Positions 1-7,316 of a stretch of DNA of 31,059 nt are shown here, piece after piece. The position numbers were made by a program, and so were the translations under genes. Each line of letters starts with the position of its first letter. The first letter of the stretch is position 1. Source of the stretch: Symbiodinium natans (lineage: Eukaryota; Sar; Dinophyceae; Suessiales; Symbiodiniaceae); the NCBI GenBank assembly GCA_905221605.1, contig CAJNDS010000390.1:120001-151059 (forward strand). The letters run 5' to 3'. The notes below the pieces were generated by a model. The model was not told where the DNA came from and ran no database searches. It was given only the letters and a program-made list of their open reading frames with translations.

Positions 1-60
1 GAGTTTAGGGTTTAGGGTTTAGGGCTTCGGACTTCGGGCTTCGGGCTTAGGGCTGCAGTT
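1..60 (+). repeat. Degenerate TTTAGGG block
   Basis: Three clean TTTAGGG units decay into TTCGGGC/TTAGGGC variants. The window therefore starts inside telomere-type sequence, though not a long homogeneous terminal telomere. Confidence 0.85.
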
Positions 61-245
61 ATTGTCGGGCCGTTCGGGCTTTGGATTTTGTCGCTAGAGA
101 ATATCGTCTGTCGAGTTACATACCTTGCGTATACGCAACCTTACTACACCTAAACCTTCAAACAAACCGAAGCGAATGGTTCTTCTGGTTGCATGGGCGA
201 CCTAACCCCTGTAAACCCGAAGCCAGTAACCCTAAAAACCCTTAA
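51..245 (+). CDS. Exon-like open frame, unknown product
   Basis: A stop-free frame of 64 codons runs from just after a TAG (48-50) to a TAA at 243-245; it has no ATG near its start. The middle reads ALDFVAREYRLSSYIPCVYA and the tail turns into telomere-derived Asn/Pro/Lys. No family is recognised. It could be chance. Confidence 0.2.
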   Translation, partial: GCSYCRAVRALDFVAREYRLSSYIPCVYATLLHLNLQTNRSEWFFWLHGRPNPCKPEASNPKNP

Positions 246-334
246 ACCCTGAACCCTCAACTCAATTCCAAGACGGGCGTCAGCAGAACAAACAGTCAGA
301 CTGCCCCGAAAGCCCATGAACATGTCCACCCACC

Positions 335-475
335 CAAAACCCTAAACCCCAAACCCCAAGCCCTAAACCCCAAGCCCTAAACCCTTAACCCTAAACCCTT
401 AAACCCCTAAACCCTAAACCCTAAACCCTAAACCCCTAAACCCCAAACCCTAAGCCCTAAACCCCAAATCCTACA
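335..475 (-). repeat. CCCTAAA telomeric block with CCCCAAA variants
   Basis: CCCTAAA units mixed with CCCCAAA, CCCAAGC and CCCTTAA; the G-rich strand is the minus strand. The island that follows (476-590) shows no convincing gene. Confidence 0.9.
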
Positions 476-589
476 GCCATAGCAGCGCCAGAAAGCCCCT
501 AGAGTCGCAGAAGCTCCATATCATAAAAGAGCCCTGTAAGCTTTGCAAGCCTTATAGGCCCCATACGCCCTACAAGCCCGTTCCGAAGA

Positions 590-830
590 CCCTAAACCCC
601 AAACCCTAAACCCTAAGCCTAAAACCCTAAACCCTAAACCCCTAAACCCTAAACCCCTAAACCCGAAACCCGAAGCCCTAAACCCTAAACCCTAAACCCT
701 AAACCCTAAACCCTAAACCCTAAACCCTAAACCCTAAACCCTAAACCCTAAACCCTAAACCCTAAACCCTAAACCCTAAACCCTAAACCCTAAACCCTAA
801 ACCCTAAACCCTAGCCCTAAGCCCTAAACC
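590..830 (-). repeat. Long CCCTAAA telomeric array
   Basis: A degenerate lead-in, then an essentially perfect (CCCTAAA)n run from about 676 to 813, one of the longest homogeneous arrays here. It decays again to CCCTAGC and CCCTAAG at its right edge. Confidence 0.95.
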
Positions 831-949
831 TCCTGTGGAGGCTCCTTGCGGCTGAAAGAATTCTGAAAGCACGGCCATTGAAGTCGTGGTTGCTGTGGCT
901 GCAGCTTGCCGGAAGGATACGCCTACTACACTGCATCATCCCTTTATAG
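821..949 (+). CDS. Exon-like fragment, unknown product
   Basis: 42 open codons fill the island and end at TAG 947-949, at the edge of the next array. The frame includes LWRLLAAERILKARPLKSWL, a Leu/Lys/Arg-rich stretch that could be an amphipathic helix. The left edge ends in TGTGGAG, an AG that could be an acceptor. CCCTAAA lies to the left and TTTAGGG to the right, the arrangement of a capped linear molecule. Confidence 0.3.
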   Translation, partial: ALNLLWRLLAAERILKARPLKSWLLWLQLAGRIRLLHCIIPL

Positions 950-1020
950 GGTTTAGGGTTTAGGGTTTAGGGTTTAGGGTTTAGGGTTTAGGGTTTAGTG
1001 TTCAGGGGTCAGGGTTCAGG
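948..1020 (+). repeat. TTTAGGG telomeric block
   Basis: About seven perfect TTTAGGG units followed by TTCAGGG variants. It faces away from the 590-830 array across a ~120 bp island. Confidence 0.92.
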
Positions 1021-1032
1021 GTTTACCCGCAC

Positions 1033-1140
1033 AGGCCCTTATTCCCTTTCTTCAGGGTTTAGGTTCCCTTAGAAGCCCCGCTAAGACAAAAAGGGTACCC
1101 TTTTTTTCCTAGGTTGCTCGGTTACTCTTGGGTCTAGCCA
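1033..1140. mobile_element. MITE-like family D, copy 1
   Basis: Matches the family D body: GGCCCTTATTCCCTTT, then AAAAAGGGTACCC, then CTAGGTTGCTCGGTTACTC and a terminal TTGGGTCTAGC. The left terminal repeat seen in copies at 7317 and 24973 is missing, so this copy is 5'-truncated. Confidence 0.6.
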
Positions 1141-1153
1141 CACTGCGTCATCT

Positions 1154-1154
<1 letters not shown>

Positions 1155-1191
<37 letters not shown>

Positions 1192-1220
1192 TTCTCCCTA
1201 CAAGAACCCCCCCCCCCCCC
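1155..1220. repeat. Two poly-C tracts
   Basis: 34 consecutive C (1155-1188), a short CT-rich spacer, then 14 C (1207-1220). A CCCTAAA block with CCCTATAAA variants follows at 1221-1275. Confidence 0.95.
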
Positions 1221-1374
1221 AAACCCTATACCCTTATAAACCCTAAACCCTAAACCCTATAAACCCCTCCCTAAACCCAGCCCCCCCAGCAAGAATTCAA
1301 GAGTCCACCTGATGCTAGGCTGTATGAAAAGGCTGCTAAATTTAGGGGCCGTAAGAATTGGAGAGAGGGGGGGG

Positions 1375-1432
1375 GTTTGGGTTTAGGATTCAGGGTTTAG
1401 GGTTGAGGGTATAGGGTGTAGGGTTTTGGGGG
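1375..1432 (+). repeat. Degenerate TTTAGGG block
   Basis: TTTAGGA, TTCAGGG, TTTAGGG, TTGAGGG, TATAGGG and TGTAGGG units in a row: a heptamer array in decay, preceded by a G-rich GA stretch. Confidence 0.75.
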
Positions 1433-1551
1433 GTTGCTAGAGTATGATTACCTTGGGGGCCCCGATATTCCTCTGCATTAGTTCCTTTTGGCTGTTCGTG
1501 TTTCCGGGGATGAGGAGTTACATGAAACGAGATGGCCGGAGCACAGGCCTA

Positions 1552-1659
1552 TCGTCTCTCGCTCTCTCTTTCACTCTCCCTCTCTCTCTCTCTGTCTCAC
1601 TCTCTCTCTCTCTCTTCCGTCTCACTCTCCCTCTCCTTCTCTTGCGTCTCTGTTAGCAG
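1552..1659 (+). repeat. CT microsatellite ending in an acceptor-like TTAGCAG
   Basis: An almost pure pyrimidine tract of CTCTCT units (about 1552-1650) followed by GTTAGCAG (1652-1659). A long polypyrimidine tract then TTAG/CAG is what a eukaryotic 3' splice or trans-splice acceptor looks like. The same tract makes long Ser/Leu-rich frames that should not be taken for protein. Confidence 0.7.
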
Positions 1660-1666
1660 AGGGGGC

Positions 1667-1810
1667 ATGATCCCAACTGAGCTTTCTAGCTCTAAGTACA
1701 GAAGTTGCGGCTTAGGTACCCTAAATCATCGATTCAAAGGGAAGATCAGCTACCGCGTCCCCAAATTCCCCAAAAATCTAGAAAGTGTAGGGTCCGCTTG
1801 GAACCCCTAG
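1667..1810 (+). CDS. Small open frame after a polypyrimidine tract, unknown product
   Basis: Starts with ATG eight bases after the CAG at 1657-1659 and runs 47 codons to TAG 1808-1810. It contains HRFKGKISYRVPKFPKNLES, a basic, protein-like stretch. The frame is also open upstream through the CT repeat (from 1532), but that part is Ser/Leu low complexity, so I prefer this ATG. It could be a first or only exon. No family recognised. Confidence 0.35.
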   Translation: MIPTELSSSKYRSCGLGTLNHRFKGKISYRVPKFPKNLESVGSAWNP

Positions 1811-1876
1811 ACCTTAAACCCTAAACCTTGAATCCGAAACCCCAAGCCCTAAACCCTAAATCCTAAACCCTGAACC
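1801..1876 (-). repeat. Degenerate CCCTAAA block
   Basis: CCTTAAACCCTAAACC with CCGAAAC, CCCAAGC and CCTGAAC variants. Confidence 0.8.
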
Positions 1877-1953
1877 AAGTTTCGCAAGGTCCACGCTGGC
1901 CGAGCTCTTTTCCTTCACGACGCTGCTGCTGGTGTTCCTCGCCCCTACACCTA
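1875..1953 (+). CDS. Exon-like fragment with a hydrophobic segment
   Basis: An open frame across the whole island includes STLAELFSFTTLLLVFLAP, which would make one membrane span. A second + frame is also open to a TAA in the array, so the choice of frame is uncertain. Confidence 0.22.
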
Positions 1954-2276
1954 AAACCCTAAAACCCCAAAACCCCAAAACCCTAAAACCCCAAAACCCT
2001 AAAACCCCAAAACCCTAAAACCCCAAAACCCTAAAACCCTAAAACCCTAAAACCCCAAAACCCCAAAACCCCAAAACCCCAAAACCCTAAGACCCTAAAA
2101 CCCTAAAACCCTAAAACCCTAAAACATTTAAACCCTAAAACCCTAAAACCCTAAAACCCTAAAACCCTAAAACCCTAAAACCCTAAAACCCTAAAACCCT
2201 AAAACCCTAAAACCCTAAAACCCTAAAACCCTAAAGCCCTAAAACCCTAAACCCTAAACCAAAAACCCTAAACCCT
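1951..2276 (-). repeat. 8-mer telomere-variant array CCCTAAAA / CCCCAAAA
   Basis: About 300 bp of an 8 bp unit, CCCTAAAA interspersed with CCCCAAAA, the last 17 or so units nearly pure CCCTAAAA. It returns to the 7 bp unit at about 2249. On the other strand these read TTTTAGGG and TTTTGGGG. Confidence 0.93.
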
Positions 2277-2359
2277 ACCGCTTGTTTTAAGATCAGGGCC
2301 CCCTTTGGGAGCCAATCCCTGAAAGGGTGTGGTGGGGTAACCCGTAAACCTGAAAACTT

Positions 2360-2520
2360 GGGTCTAACCCCTTAAGCCCTAACCCCTAAACCTTAAACCC
2401 CTAAACCCTAGACCCTGAAGCCTGAACCCTAAACCCTAAACCCTAAACCATAAATCCTGAACCCTAAACCCTAATCCCTAAACCCTAAACCCTAAACCCT
2501 AAACCCCAACCCTACGACCC
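2360..2520 (-). repeat. CCCTAAA block, moderately degenerate
   Basis: Runs of CCCTAAA broken by CCTTAAA, CCCTGAA and CCATAAA. The preceding island (2280-2360) shows nothing beyond short non-telomeric DNA. Confidence 0.88.
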
Positions 2521-2531
2521 TGAAGCCCTCA

Positions 2532-2672
2532 ACCAGAGCCAAGGCACCTTTTCTGCTCGGGGTACTTTTCTGTGGCTCTGGTGGCGGTTGTGCTCCTCCG
2601 TCCGCACTATTGTCACTATTTGCAGCTCAGGCCCCGCAAACTCCCCGGTGCTTTTACGGTTTAGGGTTTAGG
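2532..2672 (+). CDS. Exon-like fragment, unknown product
   Basis: Open across the island, beginning TRAKAPFLLGVLFCGSGGGC and continuing Ala/Pro-rich until it meets TTTAGGG repeat. No family recognised. Confidence 0.25.
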
Positions 2673-2850
2673 GTTTAGGGTTTGGGGTCTAGGTTTTTTT
2701 AGTTTAGGGTTTGGGGTTTTAGGGATTTTGGGATTTTGGGATTTTGGGATCTAGGGATTTAGGGTTTTAGGGTTTTAGGGTTTAAGGGTTTTTAGGGTTT
2801 TGGGGTTTCAAGGTTTTAGGGTTTTAGGGTTTAGGGTTTAGGGTTTCGGG
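2657..2850 (+). repeat. TTTAGGG block with TTTTAGGG and TTTTGGGA variants
   Basis: Begins with perfect heptamers, then mixes octamers TTTTAGGG, TTTTGGGA and TTTAAGGG before returning to heptamers. It mirrors the variant array at 1951-2276 in the opposite orientation. Confidence 0.88.
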
Positions 2851-2922
2851 TTGTCGAACTTGGACCCCCGAAGGATGCACCCCCCAAGACGTCCTCCTCA
2901 TGTACTCCTAGTATGGCCCTTA

Positions 2923-3069
2923 TACTTGGAGGTTCATGGTACTTACTAACCAATTATAACTGGGCTTATAACCCTACTTATAATTGGGATAACCCCAATA
3001 AGGCCCTTGAGGGGTATTATAAGTAGGGTTATAAGTACAGTTCAAATTTGTTAGTAAGTACCATGAACC
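2923..3069. mobile_element. MITE-like family A, copy 1
   Basis: Left end TACTTGGAGGTTCATGGTAC, then alternating ATTATAAC/TTATAAGT core, and right arm TTAGTAAGTACCATGAACC, the inverted repeat of the left end. The right tip (TCCAAG) is replaced by CCCTAAA repeat, so telomeric sequence starts exactly in the terminal repeat. Confidence 0.8.
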
Positions 3070-3161
3070 CTAAACCCTCAGCCCAGAACCCGAAGCCCCA
3101 AGCCCGAAACCCAAAGCCCCAAGCCCCAAACTTACTAAAGGGGTCGGGAAAAAAACTACTA

Positions 3162-3240
3162 GTAGGCCCTTGAGGGGTATTATAAGTAGGGTTATAAGTA
3201 CAGTTATAATTGGTTAGTAAGTACCATGAACCTTCAAGTA
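3162..3240. mobile_element. MITE-like family A, copy 2 (right half)
   Basis: Near-identical to the right half of copy 1 (TTGAGGGGTATTATAAGTAG, then AAGTACCATGAACCTTCAAG) with no left arm. The Asn/Tyr-rich minus-strand frame over this part is a by-product of the element. Confidence 0.75.
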
Positions 3241-3323
3241 TGATGTACTTGGGCCCCAAAGTCCCTATGTACGAGGTACTTAAGGCCCAAGTAAGCCCTA
3301 TCTAGGTACATGGACCCTTAGGG
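3241..3323. mobile_element. MITE-like family K, partial copy
   Basis: Ends in AGGTACATGGACCCTTAGGG, matching the right end of the element at 24571-24661. It contains GTACTTGGGCCCCAAAG and GTACGAGGTACTTAAG, which look like remnants of terminal inverted repeats. Confidence 0.45.
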
Positions 3324-3339
3324 AAGGGGAGCCTAAACC

Positions 3340-3380
3340 CTACTTATAATTGGTTAGTAAGTACCATGAACCTCCAAGTA
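3340..3380. mobile_element. MITE-like family A, copy 3 (right end only)
   Basis: TACTTATAATTGGTTAGTAA then GTACCATGAACCTCCAAGTA: only the right terminal repeat, abutting CCTAAACCC on its left. Confidence 0.75.
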
Positions 3381-3442
3381 CTCCCTCAGAGGATCTTAAA
3401 GCAGGGCCGCCAAACCCAAGGGTGCGACCTTAAGGGGGAACG

Positions 3443-3578
3443 CCCCTAAACCCTAAACCCTAAACCCTAAACCCTAAACCCTAAACCCTAAACCCTAAAC
3501 CCTAAACCCTAAACCCTAAACCCTAAACCCTAAACCCTAACCCTAAAGCCTAAACCCTAAACCCTAAACCCTAAACCA
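3443..3578 (-). repeat. CCCTAAA telomeric array
   Basis: A near-perfect heptamer array of about 18 units. Confidence 0.95.
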
Positions 3579-3589
3579 ACCCATGATGA

Positions 3590-3700
3590 ACCCTGAGAGT
3601 AGCCAACTACTTGTGCGCTGAAGAGGTACTTTCGAGTAGACACGAAACCCCGAACCCACAGAGCAATTCACCGCTGATGGGTCTCAGGGACCCAAACCCA
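3590..3700 (+). CDS. Exon-like fragment running into repeat
   Basis: TLRVANYLCAEEVLSSRHET is read from the island, after which the frame runs without stops through CCCAAA (Asn-Pro) and the 9 bp array as far as 4054. Only the island part looks like protein. Confidence 0.25.
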
Positions 3701-4033
3701 AACCCAAACCCAAACCCAAACCCCCTAAACCCTATAAACCCTATAAACCCTATAAACCCTATAAACCCTATAAACCCTATAAACCCTATAAACCCTATAA
3801 ACCCTATAAACCCTATAAACCCTATAAAACCCTATAAACCCTATAAACCCTATAAACCCTATAAACCCTATAAACCCTATAAACCCTATAAACCCTATAA
3901 ACCCTACAAACCCTACAAACCCTACAAACCCTACAAACCCTATAAACCCTATAAACCCTATAAACCCTATAAACCCTATAAACCCTATAAACCCTGTAAA
4001 CCCTATAAACCCTATAAACCCTCTAAACCCCAA
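3691..4033 (-). repeat. Variant array: CCCAAA 6-mer then CCCTATAAA 9-mer
   Basis: About six CCCAAA units (3691-3722) followed by roughly 33 units of CCCTATAAA, with a sub-block of CCCTACAAA (about 3900-3938). Units divisible by 3 remove stops, which explains the long Asn-Pro-Ile / Tyr-Lys-Pro frames on + and the Gly-Phe-Ile / Tyr-Arg-Val frames on -. They are artefacts. Confidence 0.95.
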
Positions 4034-4157
4034 ACCCTGAACCTCAAGCCCTAAAGTTGCGGACTCCGTGGGGCCCTGAGCAGTGAGGTGTGTAGGGTTT
4101 AGGCCTTTTCCTTGGGCTTAAAGGCCGGATGTAAACCTTGTAAGGCCCAACCCTTCA

Positions 4158-4222
4158 GTAGGGTTTAGGGTTTAGGGTTTAGGGTTTAGGGTTTAGGGTT
4201 TAGGGTTTAGGGTTTAGGCTTT
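4158..4222 (+). repeat. TTTAGGG telomeric block
   Basis: About nine near-perfect units. The island before it (4040-4157) holds nothing I can name. Confidence 0.93.
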
Positions 4223-4256
4223 GACGGTTTGACGGTTTGAGCTTTTTTTGGGGCTG

Positions 4257-4362
4257 TATGGGGGTTTCCCCAAATAGGGGTAGCCGTAATATACCCCAAA
4301 ATAGTATAATCTTTATTATGGAACCCCCAAAAGGGTGCCCCCTATTTTCGGAAACCCCCTTG
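4257..4362. mobile_element. Small inverted-repeat element
   Basis: Left arm GGGGGTTTCCCCAAATAGGG and right arm CCCTATTTTCGGAAACCCCC are imperfect inverted repeats of about 20 bp around a ~60 bp AT-richer core. I see one copy. Confidence 0.6.
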
Positions 4363-4428
4363 TGGCTTGGCGTTTTAGGGTTTGGGGTTTTTGTTTGTTT
4401 CGCGACCCCCAATTTGCACCCTTATCTG

Positions 4429-4528
4429 TTGAGCGTTCCCCCTTATACTAACAGTCCTTATCAAAATTAAAATCGGGGTGGGGGGTGGTACTATAATCCC
4501 TGTTAGTATGTAGGGGGAACATCCCAAC
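4429..4528. mobile_element. MITE-like family B, copy 1
   Basis: Left arm GTTCCCCCTTATACTAACAG with AGTCCTTA, right arm TTAGTATGTAGGGGGAACAT plus CCCAAC, inverted relative to each other; a G-rich core separates them. Confidence 0.75.
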
Positions 4529-4666
4529 CGTTATCTTCTTGGTAGCCCAGCGGTGCCCTTTACGTTTTTTTTGCTTCAGGGTTCCCTTAGAAAAGTAACC
4601 AACCAAAACAAGCGGGTACCCCAAACCCTAAACCCTGAACCCTATAACCCTATAACCCTATTATCC

Positions 4667-4762
4667 CTAAACCCTAAACACGGTTACTGGGCTGGTAAGT
4701 AAGATGATGTAGGCTCCTGAATTGCAGCCATGACCTGACCTTGAGTGGGCCAGCCAAGTGCT
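4667..4762 (-). CDS. Exon-like fragment, unknown product
   Basis: Minus frame STWLAHSRSGHGCNSGAYII continuing LLTSPVTV until it enters TTTAGGG on that strand. A second minus frame over the same bases is also open. The + strand carries GTAAGT at about 4695. Confidence 0.25.
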   Translation of the reverse strand, partial: STWLAHSRSGHGCNSGAYIILLTSPVTVFRV

Positions 4763-4858
4763 GTTTGGGTTTTGTTTTACGGTTTTGGGTTTGAGGTTTT
4801 GGATTTTGGGGTTTAGGGTTCAGGGTTGTCTTGCCTTGTTTGGGTTTGGGGGGTTTTG

Positions 4859-4969
4859 GCACTTAAGACAAAGCCCAAGCCGGCAAAGAAGGTATATTCT
4901 TGGCTCCGTCCGGGCATGGAGCCTGCTAGCAACCCGGCTGGTTTAGGGCTTCTAAATGCCAGGGTTTAG
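4859..4969 (+). CDS. Exon-like fragment, unknown product
   Basis: 37 codons containing KKVYSWLRPGMEPASNPAG, basic then Pro-rich, ending at TAG in the repeat. It follows degenerate TTTTGGGTTT sequence (4765-4858) that was probably telomeric. Confidence 0.28.
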   Translation, partial: ALKTKPKPAKKVYSWLRPGMEPASNPAGLGLLNARV

Positions 4970-4999
4970 GGTTTTGGGTTTAGGGTTTAGGGTTTAGGG

Positions 5000-5300
5000 A
5001 GCCAGTCCTTCCCCAACACATTTCTGGATTCACCCTCTGGGCTCTGTGGAAGTAGAAATTCTGCCGGCCTAAGCCCAAAGCCCTCATCCGCATTCCGTCT
5101 GAAATTGCTCCCTTCGTATCCGCACCTGTCGGCATTGTCGTGTGCGTTTCCCGTCTTATGTTCGATCTTGTCAATTTCCACTGCACTTTGCCCTCGTATT
5201 GTCTTAGAGAGTAATCATATTGTCGGTGCTACGTCTCCAGGCTTTAGTTCATGCTTTGCAGCATGCCGCCTGCAGCTTGCCTTTGGCTCAACCCTAAACC
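5000..5300. other. Unique 300 bp island, no gene called
   Basis: Non-repetitive DNA after a short TTTAGGG block. Two overlapping minus frames and one plus frame are open for 64-72 codons. None looks better than the others, so I call no gene. Confidence 0.5.
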
Positions 5301-5424
5301 CTTATTACACCCTAACTGGATAGATTTTGGGAACCGTGGACGCTTGAAAACTGCACCTGGGGGCCTGTTGCCATCATATATGAGGATCTGATTGGCAGTA
5401 TGGTCTTTAATGGCATTGGCCCCC

Positions 5425-5425
<1 letters not shown>

Positions 5426-5462
<37 letters not shown>
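5426..5462. repeat. Poly-C tract, 37 nt
   Basis: Uninterrupted C. It creates poly-Gly minus-strand frames that are artefacts. Confidence 0.97.
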
Positions 5463-5463
<1 letters not shown>

Positions 5464-5511
5464 CCCTCTTTTGCCCCCGCCACAAATTAGAAAAATAGCG
5501 GTACTGGGAAC

Positions 5512-5660
5512 CTAAAAACCCTAAACACCCTGAAGACCCCAAAAACTCTAAAACCCCTGAAAACCCCAAAAAACCCTAAACACCCTGAAGACCCTAAAAA
5601 CTCTAAAACCCCTGAAAACCCTAAAAGACCCCTAAACGCCCTAAAAACTCTTAACCCGAC
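5512..5660 (-). repeat. Degenerate telomere-variant array with internal duplication
   Basis: Units such as CCCTAAAAA, CCCCAAAAA and CCCTGAAAA. The phrase ACACCCTGAAGACCC...AAAACTCTAAAACCCCTG occurs twice about 60 bp apart, showing a tandem duplication of an already degenerate array. Confidence 0.8.
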
Positions 5661-5747
5661 CCTTTTCCGCCAGGCGAAGGACCAGCCCAGCCAACCCTCC
5701 GACCTTCGCAAAGCCCAAAAACAGCTTGCCGCAGGAGTTCAAAGGTT

Positions 5748-5890
5748 CCCTAAACCCTAAATGTTCTAAATGCCCTAAATACCCTAAATCCCCTAAATAC
5801 CCTAAATACCCTAAATACCCTAAATACCCTAAACCCTAAATACCCTAAATACCCTAAATGCCCTAAATGCCCTAAATACCCTAACTCTCC
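5748..5890 (-). repeat. 9-mer telomere-variant array CCCTAAATA
   Basis: About 14 units of CCCTAAATA / CCCTAAATG / CCCTAAATC with single 7-mers in between. A variant locally homogenised, distinct from the CCCTATAAA array at 3.7-4.0 kb. Confidence 0.92.
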
Positions 5891-5977
5891 CAGGGTTGAA
5901 CCTCTAAGGCCCTAAGGGTTGTACCCCTGGGCTCTGGGATTCATATAGTGCCTGTATAAAGGTTGCCTTGGGGGTCT

Positions 5978-6047
5978 ACAGGGTTCAGGGTTCAGGGTTC
6001 GGGGTTTAGGGTTTAGGGTTTAGGGTTTGGGGTTTAGGGTTTCGGGT
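5978..6047 (+). repeat. TTTAGGG block
   Basis: TTCAGGG variants give way to TTTAGGG and TTTGGGG units. Confidence 0.88.
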
Positions 6048-6144
6048 ACACCCTCAGGGGAACGATTCTGGAACCCTTGAGGATGTGATCCAGAGCCCGG
6101 TTCATCTGTTGCGCCCGAGCGCCTCGAAGCGACTTTTGTTATGA
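6046..6144 (+). CDS. Exon-like fragment, unknown product
   Basis: Contains GNDSGTLEDVIQSPVHLLRP and ends at TGA 6142-6144, inside unique sequence rather than in an array. The minus strand also has an open frame here. Confidence 0.28.
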   Translation, partial: VHPQGNDSGTLEDVIQSPVHLLRPSASKRLLL

Positions 6145-6184
6145 TGGTTCAGGGTGGTACAGTACAGGGTCTAGGTTTTTTTTT

Positions 6185-6189
6185 GGGGG

Positions 6190-6220
<31 letters not shown>
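6185..6220. repeat. Poly-G tract
   Basis: GGGGG, one C, then 30 G (6191-6220). Confidence 0.97.
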
Positions 6221-6222
<2 letters not shown>

Positions 6223-6229
6223 TTTTTCA

Positions 6230-6937
6230 GGGTTGGGGCTTTCGGAGTTTGTGTAGGGTTTAGGGCCGTTTAGGGGCTTAAGATGTAGGGGGGATGAGGG
6301 GTTCAGGATGGGCACGGGACCCAGGGCTGAGAATTTGGGGGTACGATTTTCGTACAGGGCAGAGAGTTTTCGAGCTCAGCGGTCAGGACTTGGAGTTAAG
6401 GGTGTATGGTGTGGGGTGTAGGGTCGTGGTGTTGTTTTTTCTAAGACACCTCAAAGCTTCCTGAGCCCAACCTCCTAAGCACTCTATTCTCTGGGCTCCG
6501 AGCTCTCAACCGTGCAACCCCAGCTACCCGAGCCCCTTTTCGGGTTTGGGGGGGGGGCTTAGAACCCTTAGCCCTTAAACCCAACACACCTGGGCTGTAC
6601 ACCCTCCAAGCAAGCCAATCCTCAACCCCTCTGCATTCAACCCCCATAAGCCTTAAGGGTTTGGGGTTTGGTAGGGTTTAGACCCTTGAGCCGCTAAACC
6701 GTTGAGCCCCCCCCCCCCCCCCTTTTAAACCCTGAAGCCCTAAACCCCCAAACCCGCAAGTCCTCAAAACCTCGAAGTCCCAAAACTCTAGACCCCTACG
6801 TCACGGGAAGCCTCACTCAAGCTCTTCAAGCTCCTAAACCCCCCAAAACCGTTACCCCCTCTAAGCCCTAAGCCCTCCCCCGCTAAACCCTGAACCCTGA
6901 ACCCTAAACCCTCTAAACCCTATCCTAAGCCCACAGG
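6230..6937. other. Low-information region with degenerate telomeric pieces
   Basis: G-rich then C-rich sequence with scattered CCCTAAA/TTAGGG-like words, and a 16 nt poly-C at 6707-6722. A minus frame of 68 codons (6441-6647) is open but Arg/Gly-biased and matched by an open plus frame. No gene called. Confidence 0.5.
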
Positions 6938-7103
6938 CCCTCTCGCGAAAACCTCCTCAGGCAACCAAAGCTGGGTCCTAGCCCTAAACCCTAAACCCTA
7001 AACCCTAAACCCTAAACCCTAAACCCTAAACCCTAAACCCTAAACCCTAAACCCTAAATCCTCTCAAGACCTCCTAAGGCAACCACTCAAAGCTGGGTCT
7101 GGG
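6938..7103. repeat. Direct repeats bracketing a telomeric array
   Basis: About 43 bp at 6938-6981 (CCTCTCGCGAAAACCTCC, then AGGCAACCAAAGCTGGGTCC) is repeated imperfectly at 7060-7103 (CCTCTCAAGACCTCC, then AGGCAACCACTCAAAGCTGG). Between them lies only (CCCTAAA)n. This looks like a duplicated target around inserted telomeric repeat. Confidence 0.8.
6982..7060 (-). repeat. CCCTAAA array between direct repeats
   Basis: About 11 perfect heptamers bounded on both sides by the ~43 bp repeat. Confidence 0.95.
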
Positions 7104-7204
7104 AAGTCGGCACAAACCGGCGGGCTGCTTCTACCTGGTGCCCTTTCGGCCTTTTAACTTGTGTGAACATTGGTCCTCGGTTCCCTTAGGGTTTAGGGTT
7201 TAGG
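7078..7204 (+). CDS. Exon-like fragment, unknown product
   Basis: Starts inside the second direct repeat and reads SKLGLGSRHKPAGCFYLVPF before entering TTTAGGG repeat. Confidence 0.27.
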
Positions 7205-7312
7205 GTTTAGGGTTTAGGGTTTAGGGTTCAGGGTTTAGGGTTTATAGGGTTTAGGGTTTGGGGTTAGGGTTTAGGGTTGAGGGTTTGGGGTTTAAGGTTG
7301 AGGGTTTCTTTA
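7186..7312 (+). repeat. TTTAGGG block, decaying rightwards
   Basis: Perfect heptamers at the left, then TTCAGGG, TTTATAGGG, TTTGGGG and TTGAGGG variants. Confidence 0.9.
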
Positions 7313-7316
7313 GGGT

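Noticed and set aside
1-60. A true chromosome end at base 1
   Set aside because: Only about three clean units, reading TTTAGGG where a left end would read CCCTAAA, and equal blocks recur throughout.
3029-3259. 76-codon minus frame
   Set aside because: It spans two family A element fragments and degenerate telomeric repeat.
3611-4054. 147- and 102-codon frames (Asn-Pro-Ile / Tyr-Lys-Pro on +, Gly-Phe-Ile / Tyr-Arg-Val on -) as repetitive proteins
   Set aside because: Both are the CCCTATAAA 9-mer read in frame; a unit divisible by 3 removes stops on both strands.
5244-5711. Three overlapping minus frames with poly-Gly or Gly-Phe-Leu repeats
   Set aside because: They are translations of the C37 tract and the degenerate telomeric array.
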